In this document: piece after piece, positions 1-5,591 of the stretch | How positions within the stretch are numbered: position 1 is the stretch's first letter | Layout of the letters: the number at the start of each line of letters is the position of its first letter | DNA from: Methanomassiliicoccales archaeon UBA280 | GTDB lineage: Archaea > Thermoplasmatota > Thermoplasmata > SG8-5 | NCBI GenBank assembly: GCA_002499085.1 | Contig: DAKD01000002.1 | Span: forward strand, 1-64,000 | DNA length: 64,000 nt | Direction: 5' to 3' | The notes under the pieces: generated by a model | What the model was told of the DNA's origin: nothing | Database searches by the model: none | What the model saw: only the letters and a program-made list of their open reading frames with translations | Translations under genes and position numbers: made by a program

Positions 1-265
1 GGGAAGCGGGAAGCGGCGACGGAATCAATGGCTGGTGATACAGCCATTCCGTACGGTTCCCCTTTCCCCTTTCCCGAGTCCCGAACTCAAGAAAGCTGAA
101 CTCTTCCGGCCTTACGTTGGCATTCATTGAAATGAAGCTGTGATTGTTGTAGGTTGCAGAGTCGGGAAGCGGGAAGCGGGAAGCGGGAAGCGGCGACGGA
201 TTCAATGGCAGGTAATACAGCCATTCCGTGCGAGTCCCCCTTCCCCTATTCCCGCTTCCCGAACT
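1..265. repeat. Two copies of a heptamer-armed hairpin element
   Basis: Two related units are seen. The first starts at or before the window edge and ends near 95; the second spans 164-265. Each begins with direct repeats of the 7-mer GGGAAGC (two visible units at 1-14, four at 164-191). A central part around ATGG..CAGCCATT follows (a clean hairpin at 27-48 in copy 1, weaker in copy 2). Each ends in C-rich 7-mers such as CCCGCTT and CCCGAAC that complement the left arm. The spacer between copies (about 96-163) shows no gene. The arms could fold into one long imperfect stem. The organisation resembles heptameric STRR repeats known from cyanobacteria, but I know of no archaeal name for it. Confidence 0.7.
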
Positions 266-268
266 TCA

Positions 269-498
269 GTAAACTACCAGCCCCTGAAGTGGCTGGCGTT
301 CATACCATGAGCCGCAGTCATATGACTCGGGGCTGGAAGTTTACCATAGGACAGTTGCATGCCTGATTATCGAAGCAGGATTGCTTCGATTTTCGATGCA
401 TATATTCGGACGGCATGCAACGGCATTTCACGTTTACTGCCCTGCGCTTTCATCCAGGCCTTTGAAGGCCTGGCGTTCAGCTTTGTGTGGCAGTAAAC
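269..498. repeat. Array of three long nested stem-loops upstream of hisS
   Basis: Three consecutive inverted-repeat structures fill the interval. SL1 pairs 269-284 with 329-344 (15 of 16 positions) and contains the palindrome AGTCATATGACT at 316-327. SL2 pairs 355-363 with 412-420 (TTGCATGCC/GGCATGCAA) and contains an inner hairpin at 369-390. SL3 pairs 432-441 with 489-498 (GTTTACTGCC/GGCAGTAAAC) and contains an inner hairpin at 454-472. SL1 and SL3 share an inner motif, CCAG-stem-loop-CTGG followed by CGTTCA (277-302 and 454-480). No coding potential is seen. Together with 1-265 this accounts for the gene-free first 554 bases. Confidence 0.7.
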
Positions 499-554
499 TG
501 AGTTCTTACGAATGAACGGAAGGTTTTTTATCCGAACAGAATATTGTGCGCTTC

Positions 555-1835
555 ATGACGGAATTCCAGAGGCCCCGAGGCACAAGGGACTTCGGCCCCG
601 AGGATATGGCAAGGCGCAGGTTTGTCGAGGCAAGGCTCAGGTCCACCGCCGAACTTTTCGGGTTCGGAGAGGTCATGACGCCCATGTTCGAAGATACGGC
701 CCTGTTCGTGGAACGGTCCGGCGAGGGCATAGTCAACGAGATGTACGCCTTCAAGGACAAGGGCGACCGCGACATAGCCCTGCGGCCGGAACTAACTGCC
801 CCGGTCATGAGGTTTTACGTCAACGAATTGCAGAACCGGCCCAAGCCAGTGAAGGTCTTCTACTTCGGCAGCGTGTTCAGGTACGAGCGGCCCCAGAGCG
901 GCCGGTACAGGGAGTTCTTCCAGTTCGGGGCCGAGCTCATAGGCGCGCCTTCCATGGAATCTGACGCGGAGGTCATAGCCCTGGCCCTGTGGAGCCTTGA
1001 ATCCATCGGCCTGAAGGACACCGTTGTCCGAATCGGCAACCTGGACATTCTGAAGGGCCTTCTCGGGAAGATTGGAGTGGAAGGCGAGGACCAGGCTGCC
1101 TGCAGGCGGCTGATAGACAAGGCTGACTTCGAAGGGCTGGGCGAGACATTGGACGGCCTGGGAGTGGCAAAAGCCGAGCAGAAAAGGCTCATGTCCATAA
1201 TAGGGCTGAAGGGCGGTGCCGAAGCCCTGGCCAAGGCCAGGGAGCTGGCAGGCGCGGACATCCCAGGCATGGATTATCTCGGGGGAATACTTGAGAGGCT
1301 GGAGGCCTACGGCTTCGGGAACTGCACCGTAGATTTCTCGGTTGCCAGGGGCCTTGACTATTACTCGGGCATGGTGTTCGAGATTGACTCGCCCTGCCTT
1401 GGGGCGGAGAAGCAGATATGCGGCGGCGGCGCCTATCAACTTGCTGAGCTTTTCGGGGGCGAGACAGTGAATTCCACAGGATATGCGTTCGGGTTTGACA
1501 GATTGCTCCTGGCCCTGGAGAACTCGGGTGTCAACATCCCTGTGCCGGGCCCCAAAGCTTACGTTGTTCCCGTCGGGGACGGGGCAAGGGCCAAGGCCCT
1601 GGAGATTCTCAGGATGCTGAGGGCTGCGGGACTTCCCTCGGACATGGACCTGATGGGCAGGAACATATCCAAGGCGCTGGCTTATGCGAACAGCATCGGC
1701 GCTGAGAAGGCCGTGATCCTTGGGGATAAGGAGCTGGCCGAGGGCACAGCCACTGTCAGGGACATGAGGTCGGGCGAGCAGTCAAAATACCCCTTTTCCG
1801 ACATATTGAGGGCATTCGTACAGGTCAACACCTGA
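555..1835 (+). CDS. hisS: Histidyl-tRNA synthetase
   Basis: Class II aminoacyl-tRNA synthetase that charges tRNA-His in the cytoplasm. The N-terminus has the family signature QRPRGTRDF. Motif 2 (FRYERPQSGRYREFFQF) lies near residues 112-128, the histidine-specific ARGLDYYSG near 260, and a C-terminal anticodon-binding domain follows from about 330. The length of 426 residues is normal. I chose ATG 555 over the in-frame GTG at 546 because a T-rich TATA-like element (TTTTTTA, about 526-532) lies some 25 nt upstream, which fits a leaderless transcript. The next gene is 128 nt downstream behind its own AT-rich promoter, so this looks like a single-gene unit. Confidence 0.96.
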   Translation: MTEFQRPRGTRDFGPEDMARRRFVEARLRSTAELFGFGEVMTPMFEDTALFVERSGEGIVNEMYAFKDKGDRDIALRPELTAPVMRFYVNELQNRPKPVKVFYFGSVFRYERPQSGRYREFFQFGAELIGAPSMESDAEVIALALWSLESIGLKDTVVRIGNLDILKGLLGKIGVEGEDQAACRRLIDKADFEGLGETLDGLGVAKAEQKRLMSIIGLKGGAEALAKARELAGADIPGMDYLGGILERLEAYGFGNCTVDFSVARGLDYYSGMVFEIDSPCLGAEKQICGGGAYQLAELFGGETVNSTGYAFGFDRLLLALENSGVNIPVPGPKAYVVPVGDGARAKALEILRMLRAAGLPSDMDLMGRNISKALAYANSIGAEKAVILGDKELAEGTATVRDMRSGEQSKYPFSDILRAFVQVNT

Positions 1836-1963
1836 GCCGTGCAAAGCCGGAAAGCCCTGGCACGAGAGCCTGGGTTCCCACGGGGAATGTCCCGGGGCCA
1901 GCCTGCACACGCGCCCGCTGCATTTGAGTTATCTTTAAATAAAGCCGAAACATCCCTATATTC

Positions 1964-2509
1964 ATGAAGGCCGACATGAAGAAAAAGCTGAAAGCTCTGA
2001 GCATGAAAGAGATACTGGGCTATGCCATACACTCCGAGGATATGGCGAGCACATATTACTGGACCCTTGCCAAGGTCTTCGAGCCGAACGGCCTTGTCAA
2101 GGCCAAGTTCCTGGCCCTCTCCAACGACGAGAAGCTTCACAAGGAGGCGCTTCTCGGCCTGCACAGGAGCCATTTCAAGACAGCGAAGTATGTCATTCCG
2201 AAGGGGCTGCCGCCGTTCGAGAGCGTGGCCGGCGTCAAGACAGTGGAGAGTTTCATCGAGGCGCTGGAGACTGCGATGCAGAACGAGCGCAATGCCCATG
2301 ACACCTACATGTACCTGGCAGAGACCAACAAAGAGCACAGGAAGCTCTTCAAATACCTGGCCAAGACGGAATTGGGCCATTACGAGTCCCTGAAGCAGGA
2401 CTACAACTTCTTCACCGAGGAGGCAAAGGAAGACCCCAAGATAAAAAAGACAAAGCTCAGCCAGGTCTATGCCGCCCCGCAGTTCAAGCCGCTGGACCTT
2501 GTGAAGTAA
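1964..2509 (+). CDS. Ferritin-like/rubrerythrin-type diiron protein
   Basis: 181 residues, mostly helical. The ligand pattern is that of a rubrerythrin-type four-helix bundle: a Glu in HSEDMAS, an ExxH in DEKLHKEAL, a Glu in QNERNAHD and a second ExxH in ELGHYES. There is no C-terminal rubredoxin (Cys4) domain, so it belongs to the short ferritin-like group. Such proteins usually handle peroxide or store or transfer iron, but the substrate cannot be read from the sequence. A TATA-like stretch (ATCTTTAAATAAA, about 1932-1944) lies about 25 nt before the ATG, consistent with leaderless expression. It is followed 23 nt later by a dehydrogenase gene on the same strand and may be co-transcribed with it. 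Confidence 0.8.
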   Translation: MKADMKKKLKALSMKEILGYAIHSEDMASTYYWTLAKVFEPNGLVKAKFLALSNDEKLHKEALLGLHRSHFKTAKYVIPKGLPPFESVAGVKTVESFIEALETAMQNERNAHDTYMYLAETNKEHRKLFKYLAKTELGHYESLKQDYNFFTEEAKEDPKIKKTKLSQVYAAPQFKPLDLVK

Positions 2510-2532
2510 CACTCCGGACCGGAGGGTTCAGT

Positions 2533-3657
2533 ATGGCGAAAAAAAAGTTTCTCGTGTTAGGCGCAGGCATGATGGGCCGTGCAGTGGCCTATGACCTTGT
2601 CCAGTCCCACGGGAAGGACTGCCTCGCGGTCATCGATGCGAACAGGAGCGCATGCGACTCGCTGCGGAACTGGCTCGGAATAGAGGTTCACAACCTAGAG
2701 GCGGGCGACAGAAAGGTGGAAAGGCATATCCGCGACTCGGACGCTGTAATCGTCGCGCTGCCATACGGATTCAACCTCGGGTTCATGAAGAAAGCGATTG
2801 CTGCTGGCGCGCATTTCTGCGACCTTGGGGGCAATGACGACATTGTATCGGGCCAGCTCGCGCTTGACACACAGGCGAAGAAGGCTGGCGTGCTTTGCCT
2901 CCCGGACTGCGGCCTCGCCCCGGGCATGGCCGATGTGCTCGGCGCGCATCTTGCGTCCCGGTTCGACTCTGTTGACGAACTGACCATACGTGTCGGCGGA
3001 CTCCCTCAGCACCCCAAGCCGCCGCTGAACTACCAGCTGGTTTTCTCGGTCGGAGGCTTAATCAACGAGTACAAGGAGAAATGCAAGGTTCTCAGGAACG
3101 GCAGAATCGCGCTTGTCGACCCGATGGAGGAGGTCGAGGAGCTCGAGTTCAAGGGCATAGGCGGGCTGGAGGCGTTCACGACATCCGGCGGCGCGGCCTG
3201 GCTGCCGGAGATTTACAAAGGCAAGATTCGGAAATTGAATTACAAGACCATCCGATACCCGGGGCATGCCGTGATTTTCCGTTCGATACTGAAGCTGGGC
3301 CTTGCGGACGAGAATGAGATCGCTCCGGGAATCACGCCCAGGAAGGTTCTTGAAGGCCAGATTGTCAAGAATCTCAGCGGGAAGGATGAGGACCTTGTGC
3401 TGGTCAGGGTGACGGCAGCCGGAAAGATTGGCAAAAAGAAGGCCGTGAAGAACCTGGACATCATCGACAGGTTCGACAGGAAGACCGGCATAACGGCAAT
3501 GATGCGCACGACCGCGTTCCCAACCAGCATAATGGCTCAGATGATCGTCGACGGGAGAATCCCTGATCGGGGCGTCAAAACCCCGGAGATGTGCGTGCCG
3601 GGGAACGTTCTGATCAAAGAAATGGCCAAGCGCAACATCAGGGTGAAGGAATACTAA
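2533..3657 (+). CDS. Saccharopine/lysine 6-dehydrogenase family oxidoreductase
   Basis: 374 residues. It has an N-terminal Rossmann fold with the dinucleotide motif VLGAGMMGRAVAYDL at residues 8-22, then the family-typical CDLGGND near 96 and PDCGLAPGMADVL near 124. The closest recognised groups are L-lysine 6-dehydrogenase and saccharopine dehydrogenase-like proteins, which oxidise amino acids with NAD(P). The exact substrate is not certain. A GGAGGG sequence (2520-2525) precedes the ATG by seven bases. The stop codon ends at 3657, and the convergent yjbQ stop begins at 3658, so the two genes abut with no spacer. Confidence 0.82.
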   Translation: MAKKKFLVLGAGMMGRAVAYDLVQSHGKDCLAVIDANRSACDSLRNWLGIEVHNLEAGDRKVERHIRDSDAVIVALPYGFNLGFMKKAIAAGAHFCDLGGNDDIVSGQLALDTQAKKAGVLCLPDCGLAPGMADVLGAHLASRFDSVDELTIRVGGLPQHPKPPLNYQLVFSVGGLINEYKEKCKVLRNGRIALVDPMEEVEELEFKGIGGLEAFTTSGGAAWLPEIYKGKIRKLNYKTIRYPGHAVIFRSILKLGLADENEIAPGITPRKVLEGQIVKNLSGKDEDLVLVRVTAAGKIGKKKAVKNLDIIDRFDRKTGITAMMRTTAFPTSIMAQMIVDGRIPDRGVKTPEMCVPGNVLIKEMAKRNIRVKEY

Positions 3658-4077
3658 TCAATCGCCGATTATCTGGACGTGTATCTGCCTCTCTCTGGGC
3701 CTCACATCCAGTTCTATGAATACTATCTGCTGCCATGTGCCCAGCAGCATTTTTCCGTTTCTGAAGGGGACAGTGATGCCCGGCCCGAGGATCGCGGCTC
3801 TGACATGGGAATGCCCGTTCCCGTCCTGCCATCTGAGATTGTGCTGATATTCCCCGTCGGCGGGGGCGATGCGTTCAAGGGCGCGGGGAAGGTCCCCGAT
3901 GAGGCCTGGCTCGAATTCCAGCGTGGTAATCGCGCCCGTGGAGCCCTGCACGAACACGCAGGCCAGGCCGTCGCTCAGCCCCGAATCCAAAACCGCCTTG
4001 GCGACATCCCCGGTGATATCCACGATATCGTTCTCTCCCCCGGTCCTGAAACTGATGTCGGATGAATGGACAGGCAT
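3658..4077 (-). CDS. YjbQ/UPF0047 family protein (secondary thiamine-phosphate synthase type)
   Basis: 139 residues matching the compact YjbQ (UPF0047) family. Visible signature parts are VFVQGSTGAITTLEFEPGL, HNLRWQDGNGHSHVRAAILGP and the C-terminal LGTWQQIVFIELDVRPRERQ. Bacterial members have weak thiamine-phosphate synthase activity; the physiological role in archaea is unclear. The start ATG shares one base with the stop of the upstream Cgi121 gene (TAATG at 4079-4075), so the two are almost certainly translationally coupled. The gene runs convergently into the dehydrogenase at 2533-3657. Confidence 0.9.
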   Translation of the reverse strand: MPVHSSDISFRTGGENDIVDITGDVAKAVLDSGLSDGLACVFVQGSTGAITTLEFEPGLIGDLPRALERIAPADGEYQHNLRWQDGNGHSHVRAAILGPGITVPFRNGKMLLGTWQQIVFIELDVRPRERQIHVQIIGD

Positions 4078-4562
4078 TACCTGAACACCTCGCTCACCGC
4101 CACCCTCTCTAGGACCAGGTCGGGTGCGTTTTCAGTTCCTGCCGGAATTCCGAACACCGAGGGGTCCTTGCCTGCCGGGTCCAGAACAGAGTCGTCCCTC
4201 TCAAGGCCAAGCTCCTCCAGGACCGAATCCGCCGACACATTGCCGACTATGACCAGGGCCATCTGCTCCGCTCCCGGGAATATACCGAGTTTTCTGAGGG
4301 CCTCGCTTGTCTGGCGTTCCGCGGCAACATAAAGCAGCATTTCCATGCCCAGCGTCCTGGCCATGTTCGTGCCGTTATCCATGGCCCGGACAGCCTTCTC
4401 GGCCGCCGAGACAAGGTGCTCGGCGCCGAACACCCTGTCGGCGCGGAAGAACTGGATGGTGACCGAATGCCGTTTCTCCAGCAGGGCAACCTCGGGCAAC
4501 AAATTGCCTTGGTCGGCCGCAGGCCCCCTGGCTCCTGCCACATGGATGCGCATCTGTTCCAT
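4077..4562 (-). CDS. cgi121: KEOPS complex subunit Cgi121
   Basis: 161 residues. Family-specific blocks are FFRADRVFGAEHLVSAAEKAVRA near residues 38-60 and ARTLGMEMLLYVAAERQ followed by EALRKLGI near 69-95. Cgi121 binds tRNA for the KEOPS complex, which makes the universal N6-threonylcarbamoyladenosine at position 37. The other KEOPS genes (Kae1, Bud32, Pcc1) are not in the window. An in-frame ATG three codons downstream (4553) is an alternative start. It is followed without a gap by yjbQ and likely shares its transcript. Confidence 0.88.
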   Translation of the reverse strand: MEQMRIHVAGARGPAADQGNLLPEVALLEKRHSVTIQFFRADRVFGAEHLVSAAEKAVRAMDNGTNMARTLGMEMLLYVAAERQTSEALRKLGIFPGAEQMALVIVGNVSADSVLEELGLERDDSVLDPAGKDPSVFGIPAGTENAPDLVLERVAVSEVFR

Positions 4563-4643
4563 ACAATGCCGCTATTCCCGATATCCCTATAATATTTGCG
4601 CAGGGCATTAACTACTTATGCAGGTTGGTTTTAACCGAATCCG

Positions 4644-5180
4644 ATGACAGACCCCAAGCATTGGCCCGTCAGCATAACGCCAGACAATTACCCGGAGTTC
4701 ATCGGCAGGTGCTCGGAGCACATTGTCCGGAAGGGAAAGGACATGGCCGGATACTTCCTGGAGAAGCCCGAGCCCGGGAAAGTGATATACGAGGTCTACG
4801 AGGCCGAGTGCGTCGGGAACTCTTGCACGGCCCTGACAATAATCAAACCGGGCAGGGTGGGAAGGGAGTACCATATGACCAAGGGGCATTTCCACGAGGA
4901 TGCCGGGTCCGGGGAGACATATTTCTGCCTGAAGGGAGAGGGCATCATACTCATGCAGACCAGGAGGGGCGAGTCCGAGGAGATACGGCTCGGGCCGGGA
5001 TGCGTGGCCTGCATACCGCCGGGCTGGGCCCACCGCACAGTGAATGTCGGGGAGTCGGATTTCATAATGGTGGCCGTGTTCCCTGCTTCCGCGGGCCATG
5101 ACTACAAGTCCATTGAGAAGAAGGGATTCGCCAAGAGGGTGCTTGAGCACAGGGGCAAGCCCAGGGTAATGCAACAATGA
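4644..5180 (+). CDS. pgiA: Cupin-type glucose-6-phosphate isomerase
   Basis: 178 residues. This is the archaeal, metal-dependent cupin isomerase that interconverts glucose 6-phosphate and fructose 6-phosphate; it is unrelated to the ordinary bacterial PGI. The metal-binding cupin motif is clear: YHMTKGHFHEDAGSGETYFCLKGEG, with the HxH, downstream Glu and later His (PPGWAHRTVN) ligands. The DNA between it and the divergent cgi121 gene (4563-4643) is AT-rich and must hold promoters for both directions. Downstream lies tRNA-Gln. Confidence 0.93.
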   Translation: MTDPKHWPVSITPDNYPEFIGRCSEHIVRKGKDMAGYFLEKPEPGKVIYEVYEAECVGNSCTALTIIKPGRVGREYHMTKGHFHEDAGSGETYFCLKGEGIILMQTRRGESEEIRLGPGCVACIPPGWAHRTVNVGESDFIMVAVFPASAGHDYKSIEKKGFAKRVLEHRGKPRVMQQ

Positions 5181-5255
5181 CGGGCCATCTGGCCCCGCAT
5201 TTTTTAATAACAAGAACGCCTATTATCATCCTGCCTATGCGGCCGGATGCGCTAT

Positions 5256-5327
5256 AGTCCCGTGGTGTAGAGGTTATCATATGGGCCTTTGGAGCCTGTG
5301 ACGGCGGTTCGAATCCGCCCGGGACTA
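5256..5327 (+). tRNA. tRNA-Gln (anticodon TTG)
   Basis: 72 nt cloverleaf. The acceptor stem pairs AGTCCCG (5256-5262) with CGGGACT (5320-5326), and the discriminator is A5327. The anticodon loop CTTTGGA (5287-5293) carries TTG at 5289-5291, with a stem TGGGC/GCCTG. The T arm is GGCGG-TTCGAAT-CCGCC (5303-5319). CCA is not encoded and there is no intron. A T-rich stretch follows at 5328-5347. Confidence 0.95.
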
Positions 5328-5354
5328 CTCTATTTTCTTATTGTTTTGAGTCGT

Positions 5355-5383
5355 AGTCCCGGGCGTGGGATTCGAACCGCCGT
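5355..5383 (-). pseudogene. Inverted copy of the tRNA-Gln 3' third
   Basis: Read on the minus strand, this segment repeats the last 28 nt of the adjacent tRNA-Gln (5300-5327: T arm, 3' acceptor strand, discriminator). It matches perfectly except for a three-base CAC insertion in the T-arm/acceptor junction. The D and anticodon arms are not recoverable further along the minus strand, so it is not a complete tRNA. The two copies are separated by 27 nt and form a long inverted repeat. This could be a scar of integration at the tRNA 3' end or a hairpin involved in 3' processing or termination. Confidence 0.75.
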
Positions 5384-5411
5384 CCGGCCCTTTGAGATTT
5401 GTGAGGCCGTT

Positions 5412-5530
5412 ACCCAGCCCTCACGGGCAGGGCGTGAAGGGATTCATGCAATTGGTGTTTGTCACACTCATCGAAGCATGGGCTTCGATGGCATGACCCC
5501 GCCCTCACAGGCGGGGCATGAATGTTGCCC
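5412..5530. repeat. Stem-loop repeats between tRNA-Gln and the AAA/TPR gene
   Basis: Two similar GC-rich hairpin modules are seen: GCCCTCACGGGCAGGGC followed by GTGAAGG (about 5418-5441), and CCGCCCTCACAGGCGG followed by GGCATGAATG (about 5501-5526). Between them is a hairpin ATCGAAGC-ATG-GGCTTCGAT (5469-5489). Its arm sequence ATCGAAGC also occurs in the hairpin at 369-390. No ORF or TATA box of note appears until just before 5592. Confidence 0.55.
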
Positions 5531-5591
5531 GCTATATTCCCGACCGTGAGTTAAGCGTTATTCGCCAAGTTTATTACCCACGGAAGTCATT

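Noticed and set aside
164..191. CRISPR-like array
   Set aside because: The GGGAAGC units are contiguous 7-mers without spacers. No repeat-spacer array or cas gene was seen anywhere in the window.
1682..2512. Long minus-strand open frame across hisS 3' end and the ferritin-like gene
   Set aside because: It lies opposite two well-supported genes, and its Leu/Val/Gln-rich sequence matches no protein pattern. It is a shadow of high-GC codon bias.
5384..5460. A second complete tRNA on the minus strand next to tRNA-Gln
   Set aside because: Only the T arm and 3' acceptor match. The D and anticodon arms cannot be folded, and the CAC insertion breaks the T-arm/acceptor junction.
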